Shown here in pieces: positions 20,519 through 33,169 of a stretch of DNA of 64,000 nucleotides; the stretch's first letter is position 1, and every line of letters begins with the position of its first letter. The notes under the pieces were generated by a model. The model had not been told where the DNA came from. It made no database searches and worked only from the letters and a program-made list of their open reading frames with translations. The position numbers and the translations under genes were made by a program. Source of the DNA: Methyloceanibacter methanicus (GTDB taxonomy: Bacteria; Pseudomonadota; Alphaproteobacteria; Rhizobiales; Methyloligellaceae); contig NZ_LPWG01000014.1 of the NCBI RefSeq assembly GCF_001723285.1, forward strand, positions 283,423 to 347,422, written 5' to 3'.

Positions 20519-20647
20519 TGTCATTGATCCTTGGGCGTTGGGTCTCGTTAGCGAAGTGTTTGGCGGGTTGTTCAAAACTTCGGACCGTTATGTCCTTAGG
20601 GCTCGTTCAGGGGTCTTGTCTGTGACCTGAGTTACGTTGCGCAGCCA

Positions 20648-21365
20648 TCACGCCTGAGAGCCTGATCGCAATGCGGGCCGGGAAAGGGCCGCGTCCCCCG
20701 CGCCATAGGTGGCGAGCGCGGCCATGTCGAGCACCTCGATCGAGCCGCGCGACGAGCGGAGCCAACCCAGGCGTTCCCATTCGGAGACGTACCGGCTGAT
20801 GACTTCGCGCACGCTGCCGAGATCGAGCGCGAGCTGCTGATGGGTCTTCGAGACGACACGTGAGCCTTCGGCCTCGGCCAGAAGACGTCGTGCCAGGCGA
20901 AGATCGAGACTTGCGAAGGCCACTTCGTCCACGAGCATGATCAGGCTCGACAGCAAGTCCCCATAGTTCGACAGGACATAGTGCCGGAACCTTGGGGACG
21001 ACGACATGAGCTTGAGAAAAACATCCGCCGGGATGGCGGCGAGCAGGACGTCGGCTTGCACGGTGCTTTCCGCGGGGAAGGGATTGCCGGCCATCAAACA
21101 GGACGTTGTCAGAACGCAGGTCTCACCGGCGCCCACCTGGTAGAGCATGATTTCCCGGCCCGACTCCGAGGTCTGAAGACGCGCGTCTGGCCTCGATGCA
21201 CATGAGATAGTTCCGGCAGTGCTGGCCCTGGTAGTAGGCCACATCCCCTCGACGGAGCCGCTCGAACTGTATGACGTCGAGCAGCACGTCCCTTGTCTCC
21301 GGCTCGAGCTCGGCGAGTTCCGGAAAGACGTTGAGCCAGCGTGTGATCAGCACCTGATTGGTCAT
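20648..21365 (-). CDS. Crp/Fnr family transcriptional regulator (frameshifted)
   Basis: The N-terminal part MTNQVLITRWLNVFPELAEL ... QGQHCRNYLMCIEA is the start of a cyclic-nucleotide-binding-like beta roll. After a slip near 21185 it continues as ARLQTSESGREIMLYQVGAG, CVLTTSCLMAG and a C-terminal winged helix (THQQLALDLGSVREVISRYV). Total about 239 residues, normal for the family. The phase fits one extra or two missing bases. No FNR-type cysteine cluster is seen at the N-terminus, so an oxygen-sensing iron-sulfur role is not supported. It precedes the YHS-like genes on the same strand and could regulate them. Confidence 0.75.
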
Positions 21366-21560
21366 CGCTCGAAGTGGTCTTACCCAGCTTGTTATGGGCC
21401 GAAAGTTCCTGAAAGTGACGGCTTGCGCGGTTATGCGTCAGATTGCCGCGAGCATATGGGAACATTGGTAACCCGGGGATCAAAAAGCCGTGACGACTTC
21501 GGGAGCTCTTCTTTCGAAGGCTGGGCGAACGCCGGAAGAGCCGCGAGCGGGTCCCGGTAC

Positions 21561-21590
21561 TTGACGAAAACACCCGACTTCCCCTTATTT
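21561..21590 (+). promoter_or_regulatory. Promoter of rnpB
   Basis: -35 TTGACG (21561-21566), 18-bp spacer, -10 TTATTT (21585-21590), placing the start about 6-7 bp later at the predicted 5' end of RNase P RNA. Confidence 0.6.
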
Positions 21591-21596
21591 TGGTTA

Positions 21597-22006
<410 letters not shown>

Positions 22007-22012
22007 GACAGG

Positions 22013-22052
22013 ACCGGCGTGAGGGATACCCCCTCGCGCCGGTCTCCAATTT
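22013..22052 (+). terminator. Terminator after rnpB
   Basis: Stem 22013-22025 with 22031-22043 (ACCGGCG.GAGGG against CCCTC.CGCCGGT), followed by CTCCAATTTT. Confidence 0.65.
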
Positions 22053-22150
22053 TGGCGTCCTGTGACGTATTTCGTGGGCCTGTCATGGAACAAGAGGCCG
22101 AGCTTCGTTGTTGGTCCAATAGACTGCAACCCAAACGAAAGGAAATCGTC

Positions 22151-22321
22151 ATGCTTGGTTGGGCCTTGACGTTTTTTGTAATTGCGCTGATTGCAGGACT
22201 TCTTGGCTTCGGCGGCATTGCCGGCACCGCTGCTGGAATCGCGAAGATCTTGTTCTTCACTTTCCTCGTTTTGCTTGTCGCATCGCTGATTATGCATGTC
22301 GTGCGCGGCGCAGCGCCCTGA
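22151..22321 (+). CDS. DUF1328 family small membrane protein
   Basis: 56 residues, two hydrophobic spans separated by the glycine-rich [34 protein letters not shown] and [19 protein letters not shown]. Length, order and motif match the YtjA/DUF1328 family of inner-membrane peptides, whose role is unknown. GAAAGGAAA precedes the ATG at 22151. Confidence 0.85.
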   Translation: MLGWALTFFVIALIAGLLGFGGIAGTAAGIAKILFFTFLVLLVASLIMHVVRGAAP

Positions 22322-22347
22322 TCCCCATCTGACCCCGCAAGCGCCCT

Positions 22348-22447
22348 CCAAGACCGGCCCCCGAGCTCCAAGACCGGCCCCCAAACCCCAAGACAGGTCC
22401 CCAAGCCCCAAGACAGGTCCCCAAACCCCAAAGAGTGCCCCCAGAAG
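22348..22447. repeat. 20-bp tandem repeat, five units
   Basis: Five adjacent 20-bp units starting CCAAGAC(C/A)GG(C/T)CCCC: 22348, 22368, 22388, 22408 and a diverged 22428. The third and fourth differ by one base. They lie in the gap between the DUF1328 gene and katG, with no spacers, so this is a minisatellite and not CRISPR. Confidence 0.85.
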
Positions 22448-22473
22448 TGCGCCCCAAGGGCTCGCGCAAAAGA

Positions 22474-22510
22474 AACGGCCGGCGGTAGGGGGCTGCGCCG
22501 GCCGTTCTTT
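22474..22510. terminator. Bidirectional terminator between the DUF1328 gene and katG
   Basis: AACGGCCGGCG (22474-22484) pairs perfectly with CGCCGGCCGTT (22496-22506). The plus strand continues TTCTTT and the minus strand GTTTCTTTTG, so both convergent transcripts can end here. Confidence 0.75.
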
Positions 22511-22593
22511 GAAGAAGCACCTCGGGATGTTGGCGCTTCGGCTTTGGTTGAGCGGCGACGCGTGTCGCCCTGTCCTCTGAACGAGGCCGGCCT

Positions 22594-25920
<3,327 letters not shown>

Positions 25921-25994
25921 TGCCGCCAAACCGTCTATCGCCGCCTCGTCGAGGGCTCACGTCAGGCCGTCAGTAGGCGTCCCAAATACGCCGT

Positions 25995-26067
25995 CCATGT
26001 GGCCAGTTCCCATGTGGCCGGTTCCCATGTGGCCGGTTCCCATGTGGCCGGTTCCCATGTGGCCATG
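25995..26067. repeat. 15-bp minisatellite upstream of mraZ
   Basis: Almost five head-to-tail units of CCATGTGGCC(G/A)GTTC beginning at 25995, 26010, 26025, 26040 and 26055 (the last partial). Three central units are identical. On the minus strand each junction contains TGGGA, the core of the MraZ box, here at 15-bp rather than 10-bp spacing. Confidence 0.85.
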
Positions 26068-26288
26068 TCCAAGAGCCCGGCCGGGCAAATGACCACGTGC
26101 GCGGGGGGCATCCAAGAGCATGCGCTTCGCGCGGTTCGAGCGCCGTCCTGCGCGTGGCCTTAACCATACCTTTATCGCGCTTCGTGCCCACTCAGCAATC
26201 GGACTCCGTGCAAGCGAAAGGGCCGTCGCGCTCCGGTCGCGGGCAGAACGCTGGATGACCCACGCGTTTCCCGCAAAAACCAGCGATC

Positions 26289-26334
26289 TCCCACGTATCT
26301 CCATTGACGCCCATGCTATCCCATGGTATCCCAT
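26289..26334 (-). promoter_or_regulatory. MraZ-box ladder (five TGGGN-type repeats, 10-bp period)
   Basis: On the minus strand the sequence reads TGGGA, TGGGA, TGGGC, TGGAG, TGGGA with each T exactly 10 bp from the next. TGGGN separated by 5 nt is the known binding site of E. coli MraZ. Here the boxes lie on the strand opposite mraZ and overlap a promoter-like pair on the plus strand, fitting autoregulation of the cluster. Confidence 0.7.
26304..26332 (+). promoter_or_regulatory. Candidate mraZ promoter inside the MraZ boxes
   Basis: -35 TTGACG (26304-26309), 17-bp spacer, weak -10 TATCCC (26327-26332). Transcription would start near 26339, giving a leader of about 170 nt before mraZ. Confidence 0.4.
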
Positions 26335-26509
26335 AAATGCCCGTTCGGTGAGTGGGGTGGAGGAAGCAGGCAGCGCTTCCTTTGAGGCCACGGGGGGATC
26401 CGCGCCGCTTCTTCCACCCATTTTTCGAACTCGCGGAAGGCCAGCGCCGAAGCGCCGTTTGTTTCAGTTCCGCATCGTCCAGTCGGCTTCGTAGCGCGTG
26501 AGGGAGGGG

Positions 26510-26991
26510 ATGGATCAGTTTGTCTCGTCATTCACGAATAGGATCGACGCCAAGGGCCGGGTCTCGGTCCCTGCCTCGTTCCGTACGGTTCTCGCCAAAG
26601 ACGGGCTTGACGGCATCTACTGCTATCCATCGCTTGATGCCCCGGCGCTCGACGCCGGCGGCCAGCGCCTCGTCGATAAAATCAATTCTTTGGTCGAAGA
26701 CTCGCACCTTACTCCGATGAGCGCGATCAGCTCGCGACCGCACTCTTCGGCACATCCGAAATTCTGTCGATCGATCAAGACGGTCGTACGAGTCTCCCGG
26801 AGCGCCTGCGTGAACACGCTGGCATCACCAGCCACGTCACCTTTGTGGGGCTGGGCGAAAAATTTCAGCTTTGGGAGCCGAAACGCTTTGAGGCTCATTT
26901 GGCGGAGGCGCGCGACAAGGTCCGCGACCTTCGCAAGTTACTCGGCGCGGGGCGCCGCGAAAGCGGCGGTGCAGAGGGAACACGGGAATGA
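26510..26991 (+). CDS. mraZ: Transcriptional regulator MraZ (frameshifted)
   Basis: The first part, [20 protein letters not shown], is the first SpoVT/AbrB-like DxKGRVxxP half. The frame slips at about 26701 (one C missing: EDS instead of [13 protein letters not shown]) and the second half follows: [20 protein letters not shown] and [20 protein letters not shown]. Restored length is about 160 residues, with two tandem AbrB-type folds as expected. AGGGAGG precedes the ATG at 26510. MraZ binds the TGGGN ladder upstream and represses the cluster. Its stop overlaps the rsmH start (ATGA). Confidence 0.85.
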
Positions 26992-28025
26992 TGACGGGCC
27001 GCGGCAGGCCATCGTTTGCCGCTGGCGGACTGGCCCGTCACATTCCCGTGTTGCTTTCCGAGGTCCTGAAGGCGCTCGAGCCTGAAGACGGCGACACCAT
27101 CATTGACGGCACGTTCGGCGCGGGTGGCTATTCCAGGGCTATTCTCGAAGCCGCCGATTGCCGCGTCATCGCCATCGACCGCGATCCGGGCGCGCTTGCC
27201 CATGCACAGGAGCTGACGGAGACGTTCCCGGGGCGATTCAGGGCCGTGCTCGGCCGCTATAGCGAGATGGAACGGGTGGCGGACGCGGAGGGAATCGAGG
27301 CCGTCGACGGCGTCGTGCTCGACCTTGGCGTGTCCTCCATGCAGCTCGATCAGCCCGAGCGCGGCTTCTCCTTTGCCAAGGACGGTCCGCTCGATATGCG
27401 CATGGGGGCGGAAGGGCCGACGGCAGCCGACATCGTCAATAGCCTCGACGAGGCACAACTCGCGGATATCATTTATATTTTTGGCGAGGAGCGGCGCTCG
27501 CGCGCCATCGCGAAAGCCATCGTGAGGCGGCGCGCCGCAGCGCCGATGACGCGGACCGGCGAACTCGCGGATCTTGTTGCGGGCGTCCTCGGCCGGAAGC
27601 GCGACGAGGCGAAGCACCCCGCGACACGGACGTTTCAGGCGCTTCGGCTCCATGTGAACGCGGAACTGGACGAACTCGCCGAAGGGCTCGGCGCGGCCGA
27701 ACGGCTCCTGAGACCTGGCGGGCGCTTGGTGGTGGTCACGTTTCATTCCCTGGAAGACCGGATTGTGAAGCGTTTTCTCGCCAGCCGGAGCGCGCCGCCA
27801 CAGAAAGGGTCCCGGTTCTTGCCGGATTCGGGGGAGAAAGAATTTTTGCCAAGCTTCCAGCTTCTTAACCGTCGCCCCGTAGAACCGAACGAGGAAGAGG
27901 TCCGTAGCAATCCCCGGGCGCGGTCGGCACGGCTGAGAGCCGCCCGCCGGACGGAGGCTCCGGCCCACGGTTCGGGCCTGGCCGGGCTTGGAGTCCCCGA
28001 GCTGCGCCGCAAGGGGGACGCTTAG
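26988..28025 (+). CDS. rsmH: 16S rRNA (cytosine-1402-N4)-methyltransferase
   Basis: 345 residues. [20 protein letters not shown] is the family start, [16 protein letters not shown] the SAM-binding loop, [20 protein letters not shown] the diagnostic motif, and [17 protein letters not shown] the C-terminal signature. It methylates N4 of C1402 in 16S rRNA using SAM. The ATG at 26988 overlaps the mraZ stop by 4 bp. Confidence 0.97.
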   Translation: MMTGRGRPSFAAGGLARHIPVLLSEVLKALEPEDGDTIIDGTFGAGGYSRAILEAADCRVIAIDRDPGALAHAQELTETFPGRFRAVLGRYSEMERVADAEGIEAVDGVVLDLGVSSMQLDQPERGFSFAKDGPLDMRMGAEGPTAADIVNSLDEAQLADIIYIFGEERRSRAIAKAIVRRRAAAPMTRTGELADLVAGVLGRKRDEAKHPATRTFQALRLHVNAELDELAEGLGAAERLLRPGGRLVVVTFHSLEDRIVKRFLASRSAPPQKGSRFLPDSGEKEFLPSFQLLNRRPVEPNEEEVRSNPRARSARLRAARRTEAPAHGSGLAGLGVPELRRKGDA

Positions 28026-28069
28026 ACTTTGCGTTGAGGGACGCGTCGGTTTGCGTACGCGTAGATGTG

Positions 28070-28426
28070 ATGTTGCGCTTTGTGAATATCTGCCTGCTCC
28101 TCGGCCTCGTCGCCTTGGCCTACGTGATCTACCAGGTCAAATACGAGGCGCGGAGCCTCGACGAGAAGATCGTCGTGCTGCAGCAGCAGATCGAGGAAGA
28201 ACGTGACACCCTGGCTGTCGCGCGGGCCGAATGGAGTCTTCTCAACCGGCCCGAACGCATCGAGCGCCTTGCCAAGAAATATCTCGAGCTGAGCCCTGTC
28301 CAACCGCAGCAAATCGTCATTCTGGATGAAGTGACCGAGAAAGACTTCGAGCGTGCCCAGGCGTTGGCGCAGTCTGCCAAGACGGATAGCGCGAAAGCCG
28401 CAAGTTTCAGTGCGGCGGCTCAGTAG
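28070..28426 (+). CDS. ftsL: Cell division protein FtsL
   Basis: 118 residues: a short cytoplasmic N-terminus, one membrane span (FVNICLLLGLVALAYVIY) and a periplasmic coiled coil (KYEARSLDEKIVVLQQQIEE) ending in the conserved LLNRPERIERLAKKYL segment. It would pair with FtsB-type proteins in the divisome. The start at 28070 (MLRFVN) is chosen because it sits just before the span; the frame is open further upstream without a better site. Position between rsmH and ftsI is the standard order. Confidence 0.85.
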   Translation: MLRFVNICLLLGLVALAYVIYQVKYEARSLDEKIVVLQQQIEEERDTLAVARAEWSLLNRPERIERLAKKYLELSPVQPQQIVILDEVTEKDFERAQALAQSAKTDSAKAASFSAAAQ

Positions 28427-28437
28427 GCACGGACAGC

Positions 28438-30135
28438 ATGGCGCGGCGCGAAACTCACACACCCGATCCGGCCGAAGCGCGCGCGGCCCGCGCCTATCAC
28501 GCGCGCTGCCGTACGCGGTTCCGGCTGGCCTGCCTCGGCTTCGCCCTGGCGTTCGTGCTCATTGGCGGGCGGTTGGTGTCGTTGGGACTGGCTGACAAAG
28601 GTCCCGGCCGCAACGGCGCCTACGACATCTCGACGACGATCCATCGCCCCGACATCCTCGATCGCAACGGGCAATTGCTGGCCACCGATATTCGGGGCGC
28701 GACGCTCTATGCCGATCCAAAACGCATTCTCGATGCCGACGAGGTCGTGAACGGTGTCGCGAGCGTCCTGCCCAACGTCGACAAGGCCAGGCTGCGCAAG
28801 CAGCTCGCGGGCCGCGGGCGCTTCGTGCGCATCGCCCGTGAGCTGGCGCCGCGGCAGCAGCAGCAAGTCCACGACCTGGGGCTTCCCGGTCTCGGCTTCA
28901 TTCAGGAATACCGGCGCTTCTACCCCGTGGGTGGAACCGCCAGCCATGTCGTGGGCCTGGTGGACGTCGACAATCGCGGTCTCGGGGGCATTGAGAAGTT
29001 CATCGACAACAACCCGCAGCTGACCATGATGAACCCGCAGACCGAGTCGGGCGGCGAGACCGTGGCGCTGTCCCTCGACGTGGGTGTGCAGCATGTCCTC
29101 CGGGAAGAGCTGAGGAACGCGATCACGCTCTACGAGCCAAGGCCGCCTCGGGCATCATCATGGACGTGCACACGGGCGAGTCGTTGCGCTCGCCTCGCTG
29201 CCGGATTTCGATCCTCATCACCGGGGCGAAGCGCTCGACAAGGAGAGGATCAACCGTATCGGCTTCGGCGTCTACGAGATGGGGTCCGTGTTCAAGACCA
29301 TCACGGTCGCAGGCGTGCTCGACTCCGGTTTGGCCAACGTCAACACGGTCTACGACGCGACCAGCCCCATCTATTTCGGGCGCTTCTCGATTAGCGACTT
29401 CCACGGCAAGCGGCGTCCGCTCACCGTGGAGGAGGCGTTCATCTATTCCTCGAATATCGCGTCGGCGAAGATGGCCATGCATATGGGCGTTCCGGCCCAT
29501 CGCGCCTTTCTCAAGAAGCTCGGCCTTCTCGACCCTGTCGTCACCGAGCTCGGTCCGAGCGCGGCGCCGATCGTGCCCAAGCACTGGAAGAAGTTGAACA
29601 CGATGACGATCGCCTTCGGGCACGGGCTGTCCGTGACCCCGCTCCAATTGGCAACGGCGACCGTGCCGCTCGTCAATGGGGGACTCGCGGTGCCGCCCAC
29701 CTTCCTGCCGCGCACACGCGAGGAGGCCTTGGCGGTCTCAAGCGCGTCCTCAAGCCCGAGACCAGCGCCGTGCTCGTCAGGTTGATGCGGGAGAACGTGC
29801 TGCGCGGGTCCGGCAAGCGGGCCAATGCCGAGGGCTATCGCGTTGGCGGCAAGACGGGCACGGCGGAAAAGGTCGTCAACGGCCGCTATGCGCGCCACTC
29901 TCTCTTGAACAGCTTCCTGTCCGTGTTCCCGACGGACGACCCGCAATATGTCGTCCTCATCACGTTGGACGAGCCGCAGCGGGTCGAAGCCACCAACTAC
30001 AATTCCACCGCCGGTGTGAACGCGGCGCCCACCGTGGGCAAGGTCGTGGCACGCATTGCCCCGATCCTCGGGGTTCCTCCCAAGCTCGGCGAGACGGCTT
30101 CCCGGTTTGACGCCAAGAGATCGGCCACCTATTAG
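28438..30135 (+). CDS. ftsI: Septal peptidoglycan transpeptidase FtsI / PBP3 (three frameshifts)
   Basis: Restored length is about 566 residues. Part 1: one membrane span (LACLGFALAFVLIGGRLVSL) and the dimerisation domain (HRPDILDRNGQLLATD). After slips near 29131 and 29183 the transpeptidase domain follows: MGSVFKTITVAGV (SxxK nucleophile), YSSNIASAKMA (SxN), then after a slip near 29731 RVGGKTGTAEK (KTG). Frames step 1, 0, 2, 1, i.e. three single missing bases in a row. All catalytic motifs are intact and the gene is essential in related bacteria, so the breaks are almost surely sequence errors. Confidence 0.9.
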
Positions 30136-30213
30136 AAGACGGCCGGGGCGCAAGACCCTTCGTCGCGGCCTCGAGATTCTCAATTGATAATAGCCGGTTA
30201 CGGGCAGTCGGAC

Positions 30214-31665
30214 ATGACCCTCGGTGAGTTGATAGGCCCGGAGGCGAAGTTGAGCGCGGCAGTTGCGGCGCTCCCGATTGCAGGGATCACCGCCGACAGC
30301 CGTGAGGTGAAGCCGGGCTATCTCTTTGCGGCGCTGTCCGGCGTCAACACGGACGGGGCGAGGTTCGCCGCCGATGCCGTGGCCCGCGGGGCCGTCGCGG
30401 TTCTCGCGGCCGACGAGATCAATGTGGGTGTGCCGGCCGTCGCCGTCCCGGACCCCCGTAGAGCCCTTGCGCTGATCGCTGCGCGGTTCTTTGGGGCGCA
30501 GCCCGAGACGGCGGTCGCGGTCACGGGCACCAACGGCAAGACCTCCGTGGCAGCCTTCACCCGGCAACTGTGGAGCGATGCGGGTCATTCGGCCGCGAGC
30601 CTTGGGACCGTGGGCGTGGTGTCGCCGACCGGCACCAAGGTCCTCCGGCACACGACCCCCGACCCAGTCGAACTGCACCGCCTCCTGGCCGGACTCCATG
30701 CGGAGTCCGTGACGCATCTCGCGCTCGAAGCCTCAAGTCATGGCTTGCAGCAGCGGCGTCTCGACGGGGTCGCCCTGAGGGCCGGGGCGTTCACCAACAT
30801 CTCGCGGGACCATATGGATTATCACGCGAGTTTTGAGGATTATTTCGCTCAGAAGCTACGCCTGTTCACCGAACTCTTGCCGCCCGGGGCGACAGCCGTG
30901 ATCGACATGGACAGCGCGGAGAGCCCGCGCGTCGCCGACGCCGCCAAGGCCCGTGGCCTGAAGGCCCTCACCGTGGGACGGGCCGGCGAGACGCTACGCC
31001 TCGTCTCGGCGGAGGTCGAGGGTTTCGCGCAAGAGCTCAAGATCGAACATGCGGGGAAAACCCATACGGTCCTCTTGCCGCTGGTGGGAGAATTCCAGGC
31101 GAGCAACGCGCTCGTGGCGGCCGGCCTTGCGATGGCGACGGGCGCAAGCGCGGACGAGGTCCTGCCGCGGCTCGCGCACCTGCAAGGCGCGACGGGACGG
31201 CTGGAACTCGCCGGCACGTCGCATTACGGTGCGCCGATCTTCATCGACTATGCGCACACGCCCGATGCCTTGGCCAAGGCCCTCGACTCCTTGCGGCCCT
31301 ACGCGGCGAAACGGTTGTTCGTGGTGTTCGGCTGCGGCGCGGACCGCGACCGGGGCAAGCGGCCTCAGATGGGCGCGGCCGCGGCCGCCAAGGCGGATGT
31401 GGTCATCGTGACCGACGACAATCCGCGCAGCGAGGATCCCGCCGCCATTCGGGACGAGATTTTGGTGGCCGTCCCCGGTGGCCGGGAGATCGGCGATCGC
31501 GCTATGGCGATCTCGGAGGCGATCCGCATGTTGCGCGCGGGCGATGTTCTGCTCGTGGCGGGCAAGGGGCACGAGACGGGCCAGACCATCGGCACGCGGG
31601 TTGTTCCGTTTTCCGATCACGGCGCGGTGGCCGCCGCGCTGAGCAAGGGGGCACAGCTTGGCTGA
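30214..31665 (+). CDS. murE: UDP-MurNAc-tripeptide synthetase (meso-DAP adding)
   Basis: About 483 residues. ITADSREVKPGYLFAALSG is the N-terminal UDP-binding motif, AVTGTNGKTSVAAFTRQL the ATP loop, and VTDDNPRSEDPAAI contains DNPR, the signature for meso-diaminopimelate rather than lysine. It adds meso-DAP to UDP-MurNAc-L-Ala-D-Glu in the cytoplasm. The ATG at 30214 (MTLGEL) is preferred over a TTG ten codons upstream. The 3' end overlaps murF by 8 bp. Confidence 0.95.
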   Translation: MTLGELIGPEAKLSAAVAALPIAGITADSREVKPGYLFAALSGVNTDGARFAADAVARGAVAVLAADEINVGVPAVAVPDPRRALALIAARFFGAQPETAVAVTGTNGKTSVAAFTRQLWSDAGHSAASLGTVGVVSPTGTKVLRHTTPDPVELHRLLAGLHAESVTHLALEASSHGLQQRRLDGVALRAGAFTNISRDHMDYHASFEDYFAQKLRLFTELLPPGATAVIDMDSAESPRVADAAKARGLKALTVGRAGETLRLVSAEVEGFAQELKIEHAGKTHTVLLPLVGEFQASNALVAAGLAMATGASADEVLPRLAHLQGATGRLELAGTSHYGAPIFIDYAHTPDALAKALDSLRPYAAKRLFVVFGCGADRDRGKRPQMGAAAAAKADVVIVTDDNPRSEDPAAIRDEILVAVPGGREIGDRAMAISEAIRMLRAGDVLLVAGKGHETGQTIGTRVVPFSDHGAVAAALSKGAQLG

Positions 31666-33109
31666 TCCGACTTGGACTTTGGGCGAGGTGATCGAGGCCA
31701 CGGGCGGACGTTGCGAGGGAGACCCTGCCGCGCCCATTTCCGGCTTTTCGATCGACAGCCGCGCGCTTGATCCCGGCGAAGGCTTCATCGCGATTCGGGG
31801 CCCGAACCGCGACGGTCACGACTTCGTTCCCAAAGCGCTGGATGCAGGGGCCGGCTGCGCCGTCGTCGAGGAGACGTTTCCCGGCGAGAGCGATCTTGAG
31901 ACGCGCGAGGCGGATACGGCGCCGGCCGGTCTCGACGAGACGCGGCTGGTCCGGGTCGAGGACACGTTCGATGCCTTGAACGATCTCGGCCGGGCAGGCC
32001 GCGAGCGTACCGACCATGCGGTCGTGATCGGGGTGACAGGCAGCGCCGGAAAGACCGGTACGAAGGAAGCCTTGCGAGCCGCGCTCGGTCCCAGCGGCAC
32101 CGTCCATGCCTCCGCCAAGTCCTTCAACAACCATTGGGGCGTGCCGCTCACCCTCGCCAATATGCCGCGCGACATCGACTACGGTGTCTTCGAAGTGGGC
32201 ATGAATCACGCCGGAGAGATCGCCGCGCTCACCCGGCTGGTCCGGCCCCATATCGCGATCGTAACGACCGTGGCGCCGGTCCATCTCGGCTTCTTCTCCT
32301 CGGTCGAGGAGATCGCCGATGCCAAGGCCGAGATTTTCGAGGGGCTGGAACCGGGCGGCGCCGCCGTGCTCAACCGCGACAATCCGCATTTCGAACGATT
32401 GGCCGCGGCCGCGCGCGGCGAAGGCGCGAGATTGGTCTCCTTCGGCGAGGACGAGCGCTCGAAGGTCCGGCTCATCGATTGCGATCTCGGTCCCGAGGGT
32501 TCGACCGTCACGGCGGACGTCTTCGGCGAAACGCTCACTTTTCGCGTCGGCACGCCCGGACGTCACGTGGTGCAGAACACGCTTGCGGTGCTTGCGGCCG
32601 TGAAACTGGCCGGCGCCGACCTTTCGGCGGGCGCCAAGGCCCTGGGCACTGTGGGGGCGCCCGCGGGCCGCGGCGAGCGATTTGTCATACCGACGGAACA
32701 GGGCCCCGTTTGCATTGTTGATGAGTCCTACAACGCCAATCCGGCGTCCATGCGCGCGGCACTCGCGACCTTGGGCCTCACGTCCCGTGACGACTACAAG
32801 CGGCGTGTGGCCGTGCTTGGCGATATGCTCGAGCTCGGGGACGAGGGACCGCGACTTCACCGGGAATTGGCGGAAGCCGTTGACGCGGCCGGTATAGATG
32901 TTGTCTTTGCCTGCGGCGAGTGCATGGCGTCCTTGTTCGAGGCGTTGCCGCAAGCGCGCCGTGGCGCTTATGCCGAGACATCGGAGGGGCTTGCGCCGGT
33001 TCTGCTGTCGGCGGTCCGGCCCGGCGACATCGTTATGGTGAAGGGCTCGCTGGGGAGCCGCATGGCGCCGCTCGTGGCCGCACTGAAGCGCCGGTTCGAA
33101 GAACGATAG
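31658..33109 (+). CDS. murF: UDP-MurNAc-tripeptide-D-alanyl-D-alanine ligase
   Basis: 483 residues. ISGFSIDSRALDPGEGFIAI is the MurF/MurE N-terminal motif, VIGVTGSAGKTGTKEALRAA the ATP loop, and VFEVGMNHAGEI and VDESYNANPASMRAAL are MurF signatures. It adds D-Ala-D-Ala to complete the cytoplasmic pentapeptide precursor. The TTG start at 31658 overlaps murE and has AAGGGGG 7 nt upstream, suggesting translational coupling. Confidence 0.95.
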   Translation: MADPTWTLGEVIEATGGRCEGDPAAPISGFSIDSRALDPGEGFIAIRGPNRDGHDFVPKALDAGAGCAVVEETFPGESDLETREADTAPAGLDETRLVRVEDTFDALNDLGRAGRERTDHAVVIGVTGSAGKTGTKEALRAALGPSGTVHASAKSFNNHWGVPLTLANMPRDIDYGVFEVGMNHAGEIAALTRLVRPHIAIVTTVAPVHLGFFSSVEEIADAKAEIFEGLEPGGAAVLNRDNPHFERLAAAARGEGARLVSFGEDERSKVRLIDCDLGPEGSTVTADVFGETLTFRVGTPGRHVVQNTLAVLAAVKLAGADLSAGAKALGTVGAPAGRGERFVIPTEQGPVCIVDESYNANPASMRAALATLGLTSRDDYKRRVAVLGDMLELGDEGPRLHRELAEAVDAAGIDVVFACGECMASLFEALPQARRGAYAETSEGLAPVLLSAVRPGDIVMVKGSLGSRMAPLVAALKRRFEER

Positions 33110-33169
33110 TTTCGGCCCACTTGGCCGCGAAGGGCCCGACGGGCCGGAATTGAAGGGGGGAGACACGCG

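Larger units (their letters stand above)
25921..26509. other. Long intergenic region upstream of the dcw cluster
   Basis: About 590 bp between the hydrolase (minus) and mraZ (plus). It holds the 15-bp minisatellite, the MraZ-box ladder and a candidate promoter. Open frames across the minisatellite on either strand encode only pentapeptide repeats and have no start signals. I see no gene. Confidence 0.6.

Noticed and set aside
20648..21365. Oxygen-sensing FNR identity for the Crp-family regulator
   Set aside because: The N-terminal cysteine cluster needed for a 4Fe-4S centre is not present, so only the family name is used.
22348..22447. Possible CRISPR array
   Set aside because: Units are directly adjacent without spacers and no cas genes are nearby; the same applies to the 15-bp repeat at 25995.
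22296..22580. 94-residue Pro-rich plus-strand frame through the 20-bp repeats
   Set aside because: It overlaps the end of the DUF1328 gene, has no ribosome site and reads through a terminator hairpin.
25957..26421. Open frames across the 15-bp minisatellite encoding HMGTG or PHGNR pentapeptide repeats
   Set aside because: A 15-bp repeat keeps every frame open; no start signal or conserved flanks. Treated as intergenic.
28438..30135. ftsI as a true pseudogene
   Set aside because: Three slips of identical phase with all PBP motifs intact in an otherwise complete division cluster point to sequence error.
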